In this document: positions 6,987-15,268 of the stretch, piece after piece
How positions within the stretch are numbered: the first letter of the stretch is position 1
How the letters are laid out: each line of letters starts with the position of its first letter
DNA from: Candidatus Cloacimonadota bacterium
Lineage (GTDB): Bacteria > Cloacimonadota > Cloacimonadia > Cloacimonadales > Cloacimonadaceae
DNA length: 25,095 nucleotides
NCBI GenBank assembly: GCA_023228285.1
Contig: JALOBM010000032.1
Location: forward strand, 1-25,095
Reading direction: 5' to 3'
Notes under the pieces: model-generated
The model's database searches: none
What the model saw: only the letters and a program-made list of their open reading frames with translations
Told to the model about the DNA's origin: nothing
Program-made: the position numbers and the translations under genes

Positions 6987-8641
6987 GGAATATAAACTTA
7001 AGGTACGTAGATGAAACATATGACGACAAAGGGGTGCTTCGGACATATAAGCTGAAATATCCTGAAAGCTTCAACTTCGGATATGATGTTGTGGATGATA
7101 TAGCTGTAAATGATCCTGACAGGGTCGCCATGATATGGTGCGATACGAAAGATAACGAAAAAGTATTCACCTTCAAGGATATAAAGAGATATTCGGATAA
7201 AACGGCAAATTACTTCAAATCCATCGGTATAACAAAGGGCGATATGGTTGCTGTTATACTTAAAAGGCATTACCAGTTCTGGTATGTATCGGTTGCGCTT
7301 CATAAGATCGGAGCGGTAATGATACCAATCACATTCATGATCACTGCCCACGACGCAGAATACCGTATTAATGCGGCATCGGTGAAGGCAGTCATCTGTA
7401 CAAGCGACGGCCAGGCAGCGCAGGCTGTGGATGAAGTGGAAAGCATTTGCAAGACGCTTAAAAACAAGATAATGGTATGCCGTGAACAGGATACGCTCAG
7501 ACAGGGCTGGGAAGACCTGGATGCGAACGTGGAAGCGGCATCGGAAAAATGGGAAAAAGCCGAAACGAATATATATGATCCTTTCCTAATGTATTTTTCA
7601 TCAGGCACATCAGGTTATCCCAAAATGGTACTGCATAATCAGACGTATGCACTGGCTCATCTTTTTACCGCAAAACACTGGCACAACGTTGATCCAAACG
7701 GCCTTCATTTAACTATAGCCGACACCGGCTGGGGAAAAGCCGTATGGGGAAAGCTGTACGGCCAATGGCTGATGGAGTCCGCTGTTTTCGTGTATGATTA
7801 TGATAAGTTCGAAGCAGGCAAAATCCTTTCGCTTATAAAGAAATACAGCATAACGTCATTATGCTGTCCTCCCACAATGTTCAGATTCCTTATAAAAGAA
7901 GGACTGGAAAAATATGATCTTTCTTCTCTTAAGTATGTCACCACTGCGGGTGAGGCATTGAATCCGGATGTTTTCAATTCATGGTATGAAGCGACAGGGC
8001 TTAAACTGATGGAAGGATTCGGCCAGACAGAGACTACCGTGGCCGTATGCAATCTAAAAGGGATGACGCCGAAGCCCGGTTCGATAGGAAAACCTTCGCC
8101 ACAGTATCAGGTGGAACTGATGGACAATGACGGCAATCCATGCCCTAACGGCGTCACAGGCGAAATAGTCATTAAATGCGATCCGCATCCTGAAGGGCTG
8201 ATGGATTGCTATTACAGAAACGAGGACCGCACGAAAGAAGCAATGTTTAACGGATACTACCATACCGGAGATACGGCATGGAGGGATGAAGACGGATATT
8301 TCTGGTTCGTAGGCAGAAATGACGATATAATCAAATCCTCAGGGTATCGTATAGGGCCTTTTGAAATAGAAAGCGTATTAAACGGTAATCCGAAGGTTCT
8401 GGAAAGCGCTGTTACAGGCGTACCTGACGAAATAAGAGGAATGGTCGTGAAAGCCACGATCGTACTTGCCAAAGGGCAGCAGCCCTCTGAAGAACTGAAA
8501 AAAGAACTTCAGGATTATGTGAAACATGAGACTGCCCCATACAAGTATCCGCGTATAATCGAGTTTGTCAGTGAGCTTCCAAAGACCATAAACGGGAAAA
8601 TCAGAAGACAGGCAATACGCGAAAAAGACACAGATAAGTAG
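6983..8641 (+). CDS. AMP-forming acyl-CoA synthetase (acetyl-CoA synthetase-like), second copy
   Basis: A 552-residue ANL-superfamily ligase forming acyl-CoA from an acid, ATP and CoA. It shows the P-loop SSGTSGYPK (residues 206-214), YVTTAGEALNPDVF, EGFGQTETT, GRNDDIIKSSGYRIGPFEIES at the hinge, and the catalytic lysine K539 in LPKTINGKIRR. ATG 6983 is chosen because AAGGAG lies just upstream and the codon overlaps the regulator stop; an earlier in-frame start at 6935 would lie inside the regulator gene. In reverse such AMP-forming enzymes can make ATP from acyl-CoA, AMP and pyrophosphate, as reported for Syntrophus. Substrate unknown. Confidence 0.93.
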   Translation: MRNINLRYVDETYDDKGVLRTYKLKYPESFNFGYDVVDDIAVNDPDRVAMIWCDTKDNEKVFTFKDIKRYSDKTANYFKSIGITKGDMVAVILKRHYQFWYVSVALHKIGAVMIPITFMITAHDAEYRINAASVKAVICTSDGQAAQAVDEVESICKTLKNKIMVCREQDTLRQGWEDLDANVEAASEKWEKAETNIYDPFLMYFSSGTSGYPKMVLHNQTYALAHLFTAKHWHNVDPNGLHLTIADTGWGKAVWGKLYGQWLMESAVFVYDYDKFEAGKILSLIKKYSITSLCCPPTMFRFLIKEGLEKYDLSSLKYVTTAGEALNPDVFNSWYEATGLKLMEGFGQTETTVAVCNLKGMTPKPGSIGKPSPQYQVELMDNDGNPCPNGVTGEIVIKCDPHPEGLMDCYYRNEDRTKEAMFNGYYHTGDTAWRDEDGYFWFVGRNDDIIKSSGYRIGPFEIESVLNGNPKVLESAVTGVPDEIRGMVVKATIVLAKGQQPSEELKKELQDYVKHETAPYKYPRIIEFVSELPKTINGKIRRQAIREKDTDK

Positions 8642-8771
8642 AATAATCTAACATTTTACGTGAAAATTCTACGATTTTTATAAATGTATTGTATATATAA
8701 GCTATTTCATATAAAATTAAAAGTACGATATTGGAAATATATTAAAATTCGATATACAAGGGAGTCAAGTA

Positions 8772-9242
8772 ATGAACAAAAAGAGCGTAATAAAAGTAAT
8801 AACAATAGTATTAGTGTTGGTATGTGTCCTTTCATTAACAGGATGCGGACCCAAAACTGAATGTAAAGATGCAGTACTCGCTTTCCAAGCAGCCGCAAAC
8901 GCCTGTGACGTAGCAGCGATGCTTGATAGTATGAGCCGTGATACGGTAAAGACATTAAGAGGCAATAAGTCGGTAGAAGAATATATAGCATCAAAAACCA
9001 CAGATGAACTGCTTGCTCAGATAGTCAATATCCTGGCAGCATCAGAAATTGAGAATCCAAGAGAATTCCTGGAGACTTTCACACTTGATTATGACAATAC
9101 TGATATAAGAGATAATTATGCTGCATTATATGGCATCGTTACATATACTCAGAACGGCGAATTGGTTACGACAGATACGATTTTTAACCTTGCAAGAGAG
9201 AATGTCTCTCAACCATGGAAGGTATCAGGGATCGCTCTGTAA
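8772..9242 (+). CDS. Small secreted lipoprotein of unknown function
   Basis: A 156-residue protein with a lysine-rich start, a hydrophobic core and the lipobox LTGC at residues 22-25, so C25 is the predicted lipidated residue and the mature protein is anchored outside the membrane. The rest is an alpha+beta domain of about 125 residues ending NVSQPWKVSGIAL, reminiscent of NTF2-like/DUF4878-type lipoprotein domains; this assignment is tentative. AAGGGAG lies before the ATG and a strong terminator follows the stop, so it is probably monocistronic. I see no convincing promoter in the AT-rich gap 8642-8771. Confidence 0.8.
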   Translation: MNKKSVIKVITIVLVLVCVLSLTGCGPKTECKDAVLAFQAAANACDVAAMLDSMSRDTVKTLRGNKSVEEYIASKTTDELLAQIVNILAASEIENPREFLETFTLDYDNTDIRDNYAALYGIVTYTQNGELVTTDTIFNLARENVSQPWKVSGIAL

Positions 9243-9264
9243 AGACTATAAGATAATAACAGAT

Positions 9265-9294
9265 AAGAAAAGCCATTAAGGCTTTTCTTTTTTT
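9265..9294 (+). terminator. Rho-independent terminator after the lipoprotein gene
   Basis: AAGAAAAGCC (9265-9274) and GGCTTTTCTT (9280-9289) form a 10-bp stem with loop ATTAA, running into a T-run to 9294. Confidence 0.88.
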
Positions 9295-9322
9295 GTTGTA
9301 AAACATATGTTGTAAAACATAT
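9295..9322. repeat. 14-bp tandem direct repeat upstream of thpR
   Basis: GTTGTAAAACATAT is present twice in direct succession (9295-9308, 9309-9322). Each copy ends in an ACATATGT palindrome. The repeats overlap the predicted -35 of the thpR promoter, so they may be operator half-sites or a simple slippage duplication. Confidence 0.55.
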
Positions 9323-9339
9323 GTGCGCACTGATATACT
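9310..9339 (+). promoter_or_regulatory. Predicted thpR promoter
   Basis: TTGTAA (9310-9315), an 18-bp spacer and TATACT (9334-9339) precede the AGGAG (9346-9350) and ATG 9359. The predicted transcription start falls at or just before the AGGAG, so the leader would be very short. Confidence 0.4.
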
Positions 9340-9358
9340 AAGCATAGGAGAATAAGAC

Positions 9359-9898
9359 ATGAGAGTATTTATAGCCATCAATTTCAATGACGACATAAAA
9401 GACCGCCTCCAAAAAGCAGAAAAAGAACTGAAAAACATGTCTGCTAAAGGTAATTTCACGTCAAGAGACAATCTGCATCTTACCCTGGTTTTTCTGGGGG
9501 AAATAGGAGAAGAGAGGGTCAAACTCGCCCAGTTATGCGTAAAGAATATCGTCGCAAGCGGATTCGATATGCAATTCAACAGGTTAGGCAAGTTTGAAAG
9601 AGACGGAGGGAATATATACTGGGTAGGGACAGATAACAATAACGATCTAAAGTGGATATATGAACAGCTATATAAAAATCTGACTTCATATGACTTCTAC
9701 TTAAGAGACCTGGAATATGTTCCGCATCTTACGCTTGGAAGGGAAATAGAACTCAAGCCTGATGCTGACGTAGAAAGCTACAGGCAGGAGTTCCCGACGA
9801 TAGACATCCATGTGGACAGGATCAACCTTATGAAGTCTGAAAGAATAGACGGTAAACTTACATATACTGTGCTGTATACCAAAGAACTCGGTAAATAA
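9359..9898 (+). CDS. thpR: RNA 2',3'-cyclic phosphodiesterase (2H/LigT family)
   Basis: A 179-residue 2H phosphoesterase that opens RNA 2',3'-cyclic phosphates to 2'-phosphates. Both catalytic HxTx motifs are present: H40-L-T42-L and H123-L-T125-L, each followed by a conserved small/glycine segment, in the symmetric arrangement expected for the family, and the start MRVFIAINF is typical of ThpR. Length matches the usual 175-190. AGGAG precedes ATG 9359 by eight bases. It is a single-gene unit between two terminators. The cellular role in bacteria (RNA repair or tRNA metabolism) is not settled. Confidence 0.92.
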   Translation: MRVFIAINFNDDIKDRLQKAEKELKNMSAKGNFTSRDNLHLTLVFLGEIGEERVKLAQLCVKNIVASGFDMQFNRLGKFERDGGNIYWVGTDNNNDLKWIYEQLYKNLTSYDFYLRDLEYVPHLTLGREIELKPDADVESYRQEFPTIDIHVDRINLMKSERIDGKLTYTVLYTKELGK

Positions 9899-9917
9899 TC
9901 AAATATGTGCCAATAAG

Positions 9918-9946
9918 AAAGGAGCGTCACGATGACGCTCCTTTTT
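9918..9946. terminator. Bidirectional terminator between thpR and the convergent Gfo/Idh operon
   Basis: AAAGGAGCGTCA (9918-9929), loop CGA, TGACGCTCCTTT (9933-9944) make a 12-bp stem followed by T residues. The mirror-image A-run makes it usable from both strands, which fits the convergent genes on each side. Confidence 0.9.
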
Positions 9947-9977
9947 GACTACGTAAATATGTTTATTAAAATCCGGT

Positions 9978-10841
9978 CTAGTATCTTACTGGCGCTGTCT
10001 TTCCCGTCTCAAGCGATTCTTCGATCGCATTCATAACAAGCACCGGAACGAGAAGCTCCTGTTCGGTCATGGGAAGCTTTCCTGTCCTTACCATGTTTAC
10101 AAAATGTCCGAATTCCACGGTAAATATGCCGGTCGTATCGATATACTTCACGTCCAGTCCTTTTTCTCCGTATACCACGGAAACATAGCTCTTTGTCGCA
10201 GCAAATTCCATTACTACGTCATATCTGCTGTAATGGGCTACTGCAGTCATGTGTCCGTTCTTTATGAATGCGGATACTGAATCCATGTCCATACCGTATA
10301 CCGCAAGCACCATCTCAACAAGATGGGGAGCGTAGAAATACAGGCCGCCGTATTCGCTTTCGGTTGATGCAGGGAAGTTCATTACTCCGCCATATATAGT
10401 CCCGAACTCATTGTTTTTAACCTGCTCCTTAAGCGCGAGTATCTCCGGTGAGTATTTGCAGCCGGAACCGCCTGATATAGGCACGTTCAGTTCTTTTGCC
10501 GCTTTAATAAGCTCCCTTGCTTCAGATGGGTCGATAGTGAACGGTTTGTCTATGAATGCAGGCTTGCCTGCCTTTATAAACGGCAGCGAGCATGATTTGT
10601 GGTATTTGCCGTGTCTGTTCGTAACTATAACGCAGTCCACCATATCGAGCATATCGAGAGGATCATCAACTATGACAGCATCCTTGATACCGCATTTTTC
10701 TATTATGTTTTCGCTTGGAGCTTTTTCCAGCGCGTAAAAGGCGGTGATCTTAAAATCCTTGTATTCTTCCTTGAAGCATATTTCTTTTGCAAATGCCAGT
10801 GCATGGGAATTCTCTGTCCCCAACATTCCTACTCTGTACAT
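9978..10841 (-). CDS. Gfo/Idh/MocA-family oxidoreductase
   Basis: A 287-residue NAD(P)-dependent sugar or cyclitol dehydrogenase-like protein. The N-terminal Rossmann strand MYRVGMLGTENSHALAF has an atypical dinucleotide loop (GMLGTENSHA in place of GxGxxG). The family EKP motif is DKP (K99 in AFIDKPFTIDPSEA). The C-terminal domain is shorter than the usual 330-380 residue total. TAGGAG before ATG 10841 also contains the stop codon of the upstream DegT gene, so the two are coupled. Substrate unknown; the neighbouring PLP enzyme suggests a ketone/amine conversion on a sugar-like compound. Confidence 0.85.
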   Translation of the reverse strand: MYRVGMLGTENSHALAFAKEICFKEEYKDFKITAFYALEKAPSENIIEKCGIKDAVIVDDPLDMLDMVDCVIVTNRHGKYHKSCSLPFIKAGKPAFIDKPFTIDPSEARELIKAAKELNVPISGGSGCKYSPEILALKEQVKNNEFGTIYGGVMNFPASTESEYGGLYFYAPHLVEMVLAVYGMDMDSVSAFIKNGHMTAVAHYSRYDVVMEFAATKSYVSVVYGEKGLDVKYIDTTGIFTVEFGHFVNMVRTGKLPMTEQELLVPVLVMNAIEESLETGKTAPVRY

Positions 10842-10850
10842 GATGTTCTC

Positions 10851-12098
10851 CTAGTCTTTGTTAAAGTATTTCGTTACTTTCGTTATCGCTTCTATAATGT
10901 CTTTTATGTCCTGCTCAGTATAAAATTCATTCATGCCTAATTTAACGGCTGTTTCCAGTATCTCTTCCGCAACAGGGCATAATCCCTTTTCATATGATAT
11001 ATCGCGGCCGTAATACTTTGAGTCGAAAGGCGCGTGGGTCCCTTTATAGCCTTCTTTGTTCTGGAACATGTCGTAAAGGTATACGCATGAAGGTATATAA
11101 CCCTGCTGGCAGGCTATTCCTTCCGCTTTCAATGCTGATGTGAACGTGGCTATATCAGTCCCTACCTCATCCGGATTTATCCTCAGCATATAGAACCAGT
11201 AGCTGGATTCATTGCCTTTTTTCACTTCGTGAGGATATATCCCTTTTAATCCCTTTATACCTTTTGTTATCATATTGCCGTATGCGGTACGTGTCCTGCA
11301 TATGCCCTCAAGTTTGTCGAGCTGTGCGATCGCGACCGCTCCTGTAAGCTCGTTCATCCTGTAATTAGGAGCAAGGTATTCTATTTTACGTAAGGTACCC
11401 GCTTCCTTGCTGAATCTGTTATAGTTCTTGTCTGCGAACATGAATGTGGTCTCATATCTTTTCGGATCGTTCACAAGTACCATTCCGCCGTCACCTGCCG
11501 ATATATGCTTGAAATCATTCAGGCTGAAGCAGCCCATATCGCCTATGGTTCCTGCAAGACGGCCGTGATACTTGCACATATATGACTGTGCGCAGTCTTC
11601 GACGACGAATAAGTTGAATTCTTTCGCTATCGCCATTATTTCATCCATCTCTGCGGGATTTCCTGCAAGATGCACTACGACGATGGCCTTTGTCTTATCT
11701 GTGATCCTTTCCCTTATGCTCTTAGGATCCATGTTGTATGTATGAGGATCCAGATCCGCGAATACCGGTATGGCATTCTGGAACATTATACCGATGATGC
11801 TTCCCATATCAGTTATAGGGGAGGTAATGACTTCATCGCCTTCTGTTATACCTAAAGCTCCTAATGCGACGTGTATCGCAGCTGTTCCTGATGATACCGC
11901 AACACACTTTTCCACGCCGTACATAGAAGCGAATTTCGCGCACATTTCTTTAACTTTCTTACCTGACCAGTAGAACAGTGTGTTCTGATCCAGCGCTTCT
12001 TTAAGTTGAGCCAGTTCTTCCTCACCGAAACGTTTACCGGTTCCGTAAGGTACTTTCTTGACTTTTTCTCCGCCGTACAAAGCAAGTTCTTTTTTCAT
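10851..12098 (-). CDS. DegT/DnrJ/EryC1/StrS-family PLP aminotransferase-like protein
   Basis: A 415-residue fold-type I PLP enzyme of the sugar aminotransferase family. It shows SSGTAAIHVAL (from residue 69), VVEDCAQ with cofactor-binding D168 and Q171, and the Schiff-base lysine K197 in NDFKHISAGDGGMV. Members transaminate keto-sugars or dehydrate them. AGGAGG before ATG 12098 overlaps the stop codon of the upstream M55 gene. It is the middle gene of a three-gene operon with an M55 aminopeptidase and a Gfo/Idh oxidoreductase; no nucleotide-sugar or polysaccharide genes are near, so a catabolic amino-sugar role is as likely as a biosynthetic one. Confidence 0.9.
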   Translation of the reverse strand: MKKELALYGGEKVKKVPYGTGKRFGEEELAQLKEALDQNTLFYWSGKKVKEMCAKFASMYGVEKCVAVSSGTAAIHVALGALGITEGDEVITSPITDMGSIIGIMFQNAIPVFADLDPHTYNMDPKSIRERITDKTKAIVVVHLAGNPAEMDEIMAIAKEFNLFVVEDCAQSYMCKYHGRLAGTIGDMGCFSLNDFKHISAGDGGMVLVNDPKRYETTFMFADKNYNRFSKEAGTLRKIEYLAPNYRMNELTGAVAIAQLDKLEGICRTRTAYGNMITKGIKGLKGIYPHEVKKGNESSYWFYMLRINPDEVGTDIATFTSALKAEGIACQQGYIPSCVYLYDMFQNKEGYKGTHAPFDSKYYGRDISYEKGLCPVAEEILETAVKLGMNEFYTEQDIKDIIEAITKVTKYFNKD

Positions 12099-12107
12099 TT
12101 CTTCCTC

Positions 12108-12890
12108 CTAAATTAATATAGACATGTAATCCGTGATCCGTGGTATGTTTTTAACAACGCAGCGTGCATCGACTCTTGTTACTCCCGGTCTTTCGGCCGC
12201 ATTATCACAATAATCGGAACGCATAAATTCAACTTTTATCTCTAACGGCTCAGTAAACGTGAGAGGTCTGATGCTGCCTATCAGGCCTACACCTCTTTTT
12301 GCCGCATCTTCTATCCTTTTTACTGATTCATCAAGATCATACAGGGAAGCCTTGTTCCTGCCGATACCGGCTTTTACCGGCGCAACAGCTATATCCCCGA
12401 AAAAATCCTTAGCTTCCTTACATGCGGCTTCATCTCCGCTTGCCATTACGACAGGTATACCGTATGCGCCGCAGAATGCCCCGCCCTGGACCATCTCGCC
12501 GCATCTTATACCGTTTATGTAGTAGTTATACCAGCTTGTAGAGCTCTGGCAGTGGTCTAAAAAACCGTTCAGCGTGCCCGGCATAGCGTGCGTGCCGACG
12601 AACATGAATGCATCGGTAGTTTTATGCATGCCCTGGTTGTAGTAATCTATAAGGTTTATCTTTAAAGCTCTTTTATCAAGAAGCTCATCTATGAAGTTTC
12701 TGCCTCTCATATGACCGTCGGTAACAGATACCGAATCCGCGCCGCCAAGAAATGCACCATTTATCGCGGCATTCACGTCGCACATCAGCCGCTCAAGAGT
12801 ATATCTGTAGTTTTCTGATTCCTGATTTATCTGATCTATACTTCCGATGCCGCTGATGCCTTCCAGATCGGTGATAATATGGATATGCAT
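12108..12890 (-). CDS. M55-family zinc D-aminopeptidase (DppA-like)
   Basis: A 260-residue protein matching the DppA D-aminopeptidase family, which removes D-amino acids such as D-Ala from short peptides. All five metal ligands known from Bacillus subtilis DppA have clear counterparts: D8, E10 (ITDLEGISG), H60 (DGH), H101 (GTHAM) and E132 (GEMVQGG); H113 in FLDHCQ corresponds to the proposed catalytic histidine. It lacks a signal peptide, so it is cytoplasmic. First gene of the operon; its TAG stop is part of the next gene's TAGGAGG ribosome binding site. A role in peptidoglycan-peptide recycling is inferred. Confidence 0.9.
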   Translation of the reverse strand: MHIHIITDLEGISGIGSIDQINQESENYRYTLERLMCDVNAAINGAFLGGADSVSVTDGHMRGRNFIDELLDKRALKINLIDYYNQGMHKTTDAFMFVGTHAMPGTLNGFLDHCQSSTSWYNYYINGIRCGEMVQGGAFCGAYGIPVVMASGDEAACKEAKDFFGDIAVAPVKAGIGRNKASLYDLDESVKRIEDAAKRGVGLIGSIRPLTFTEPLEIKVEFMRSDYCDNAAERPGVTRVDARCVVKNIPRITDYMSILI

Positions 12891-12924
12891 GAACTATACC
12901 TCGTTCCATACAAAGAATAACCTA

Positions 12925-12930
12925 ATTATA
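12925..12930 (-). promoter_or_regulatory. Predicted -10 of the M55-DegT-Gfo operon
   Basis: A perfect TATAAT on the minus strand (12930-12925) lies 35 bases before ATG 12890. The hexamer 17 bp upstream is ACTGTA (12953-12948), a poor -35, but identical to the one at the 2-oxoacid operon promoter. Confidence 0.45.
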
Positions 12931-12993
12931 TCATAGATATTCAAAGGTACAGTAAGTTTATATGGAAATGTGGAGATATGGAGATATGTAAGA

Positions 12994-12999
12994 TATAAT
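12994..12999 (+). promoter_or_regulatory. Predicted -10 of the DUF4015 gene
   Basis: A perfect TATAAT lies 21 bases before ATG 13021; the -35 is not convincing. This argues against the upstream in-frame GTG at 12970, which would fall inside the promoter. Confidence 0.4.
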
Positions 13000-13020
13000 A
13001 AAAAGAGCAAAGGCAGGGAA

Positions 13021-14706
13021 ATGAAGAAGCTCGTAAAGGTTATAAGTCTTGTATTGATCACAGCGGTTTTAGCGGGATGCGTTCATGTGCCGCTTGTTTC
13101 CAACCCTGTTGACTCACCGGTTCCGTCCGTTTCCGAACCGGTACCGCTGCCGTCAGAAACTGAGACGCCTCTGCCTCTTACTGATGAGCAGATCAGAGAG
13201 CAGCTGGAAGAGGAAAGAAAACTTGCCGATGGGGAGTTTTACGTACCGTTAAAAGCGCTCGAAGACGAAACTTCAAAGACTATGATCGATGTAAAGGGGT
13301 TATACGTAAGGGGAGAGACCGCGGCCCAGAGGCTGGATGATAACTATGTCCGTAAATACGAGGCATACGTACTGTCGCTTGATGAAAATGATACCGAAAA
13401 AACTGAGCAGCTGTTGAAAGATTGCAGCGGGATAACGGAATTTGAGAAAATAACAGGTCTGATACTTGCTACCAAACTGAATGCTGTGGTTATAAATACA
13501 AAGGATGACGGAGGGTTTGTAAATATCCCTGTTTCAGCGGCATGCATGGAGACGGCATGCAGTCAGAGCGGGACTCTTAATAATATATCCGAAATACTGG
13601 CAAAGCTTAAAGGTTACGGCATATATACGATAGCAAGGATAGTCGTGTTCAAGGATGACGTTCTGGCAAAGCTTCCTAAGTATGCTATAAAGTATGACAG
13701 CGGGGAAGTATGGAAGGACTATTCAGATGCTTCATGGGTCGACCCCTATGACGAGTGGGTACAGGATTACAACATATGTATCGCGAAAGAATGTGCGCTT
13801 TACGGCTTTGATGAGATACAGTTCGATTATGTGAGATTCCCTGAGAAATTTTCGCAATATGCCGTATCAGTAGAATATCTGGAAGGGCGGATCAGACAGG
13901 ATGAGCTAATACTGGATTTTTTAAACAAAGCGCATGAAGCGCTTCTACCATATAATGTGAACGTGGCTGCGGATGTCTTCGGATGTGTGGCAAGGATATG
14001 GGATGATGAACTCAATATAGATATAGGGCAGGTATGGTACAATCTGACGCAGGCAGTGGACTACATATGCCCTATGGTCTATCCGAGCCATTACAGGGGC
14101 ACGACATGGTATACGTACAACGATCCGAACAAAGAACCGTACCTTATAGTTAAGGGAGCGATAAGCGATTCGTTGTTTATCAATTCAGCATTCAAAGAAG
14201 GCGCCACGGTACGTTTCTGGCTTCAGGATTTCGAACAGTACGGATATCCGTACGGACCGGAACAGATACTGGACGAGGTAAAAGCCCTTAATGAAGCGGG
14301 AATAGATACGTATATATTCTGGAATTCCAAAAACATTTATGACCCGTACAATTACCTTGTCCTGGATGATACTGATCCTCTGATCATTCAAAAAGACAGT
14401 GAGACTGATCTCTCCGGAAGAACATACCTTACCACCGCAAACGAATATCTTAACGCGCTGATACAGGAAGATCCGTATTACCTTTACATACTTACTCCGC
14501 TAAACAGCAGGGCAGAGGAATACAAGGTATTCAAAGAGTCAATGACAGAAAGCGATATTTGTAGCTATATCATAGGCAGGCACGAGATGAAGGAAGGCAA
14601 AGCATATATATATGTAAAAATCCAGAATTCTGAAGGTATAAGCGACGATATGATCCTTATACTGGCCAAAGAGAACGGTATATGGAAAGTTGAAAGCCTT
14701 TCATAA
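13021..14706 (+). CDS. DUF4015 putative glycoside hydrolase, lipoprotein
   Basis: A 561-residue secreted lipoprotein. The signal peptide ends in lipobox LAGC (C20), followed by a Pro/Ser/Glu-rich linker (residues about 25-60). The main domain (about 95-450) carries the DUF4015 hallmark FDYVRFP at residues 268-274, after GLYVRGETA and INTKDDGG segments; the family is a TIM-barrel protein predicted to hydrolyse glycans. The last 100 residues form a separate domain ending ENGIWKVESLS, like small lipoprotein domains. ATG 13021 is chosen because the signal peptide starts there. Such proteins are often near cell-wall genes; here it stands alone, divergent from an M55 peptidase. Confidence 0.88.
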   Translation: MKKLVKVISLVLITAVLAGCVHVPLVSNPVDSPVPSVSEPVPLPSETETPLPLTDEQIREQLEEERKLADGEFYVPLKALEDETSKTMIDVKGLYVRGETAAQRLDDNYVRKYEAYVLSLDENDTEKTEQLLKDCSGITEFEKITGLILATKLNAVVINTKDDGGFVNIPVSAACMETACSQSGTLNNISEILAKLKGYGIYTIARIVVFKDDVLAKLPKYAIKYDSGEVWKDYSDASWVDPYDEWVQDYNICIAKECALYGFDEIQFDYVRFPEKFSQYAVSVEYLEGRIRQDELILDFLNKAHEALLPYNVNVAADVFGCVARIWDDELNIDIGQVWYNLTQAVDYICPMVYPSHYRGTTWYTYNDPNKEPYLIVKGAISDSLFINSAFKEGATVRFWLQDFEQYGYPYGPEQILDEVKALNEAGIDTYIFWNSKNIYDPYNYLVLDDTDPLIIQKDSETDLSGRTYLTTANEYLNALIQEDPYYLYILTPLNSRAEEYKVFKESMTESDICSYIIGRHEMKEGKAYIYVKIQNSEGISDDMILILAKENGIWKVESLS

Positions 14707-14733
14707 AAACAATTGTTAAATCTTTGTAACATT

Positions 14734-14762
14734 TTGTAAAAGGGCTTTTCCTGTGTTATAAT
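14734..14762 (+). promoter_or_regulatory. smpB-ssrA promoter
   Basis: TTGTAA (14734-14739), a 17-bp spacer and perfect TATAAT (14757-14762) lie just before the AAAGGAG of smpB. Confidence 0.7.
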
Positions 14763-14779
14763 CTACTCCCAAAGGAGAA

Positions 14780-15268
14780 ATGCCTGAAATGCCGGAAAAA
14801 GATGATGATATAAAGATCATCGCGAATAATAAAAAAGCGTGGTACGACTATGAACTGGAAGAATTTATTGAAGCAGGGATAGTTTTATCAGGTACCGAAG
14901 TGAAATCCTTGAGGGGCGGTAATACCAATCTAAGGGATTCATATGGGTATATAAAGGATTTTGAAATATTCGTTTCAGGAATGCACATCTCCCATTACGA
15001 AAAGGGAAACATAAACAACGTGGATCCCGACAGAGACAGAAAGCTTTTGATGCACAAGAACGAGATCAGGAGACTCGTTATGAAAATGCAGCAGAAAGGT
15101 TTCACCTTGGTGCCGACAAAAGTGTATTTCCGCGGCAACAAGATAAAAATAGAACTGGCTTTGGCAAAAGGCAAGAAGAATTATGACAAGAGGGATGACC
15201 TCCATAAGAAAGAAGCCGACAGGGAAATACAAAGGAAGATGAAAGACAGTTATAACGTGGGGGCGTAA
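14780..15268 (+). CDS. smpB: SsrA-binding protein
   Basis: SmpB binds the tRNA-like domain of tmRNA and mimics the anticodon stem in trans-translation. The 162-residue sequence shows the family signatures IIANNKKAWYDYELEEFIEAGIVL, GTEVKSLR and NLRDSYGYI, then the basic tail with GKKNYDKRDDLHKKEADREI. Two in-frame starts exist: ATG 14780, only two bases after GGAG, and ATG 14789 at a longer 11-base spacing; I cannot decide, and the protein begins MPEMPEKDD or MPEKDD. The stop codon overlaps the mature 5' end of the tmRNA gene immediately downstream, so both probably share a transcript. Confidence 0.96.
   Translation: MPEMPEKDDDIKIIANNKKAWYDYELEEFIEAGIVLSGTEVKSLRGGNTNLRDSYGYIKDFEIFVSGMHISHYEKGNINNVDPDRDRKLLMHKNEIRRLVMKMQQKGFTLVPTKVYFRGNKIKIELALAKGKKNYDKRDDLHKKEADREIQRKMKDSYNVGA

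Noticed and set aside
9295..9322. CRISPR-like repeat
   Set aside because: Only two directly adjacent 14-bp copies with no spacer and no cas genes.
12970..13020. N-terminal extension of the DUF4015 protein from GTG 12970
   Set aside because: It would place charged residues before a complete lipoprotein signal peptide and overlaps the predicted promoter.
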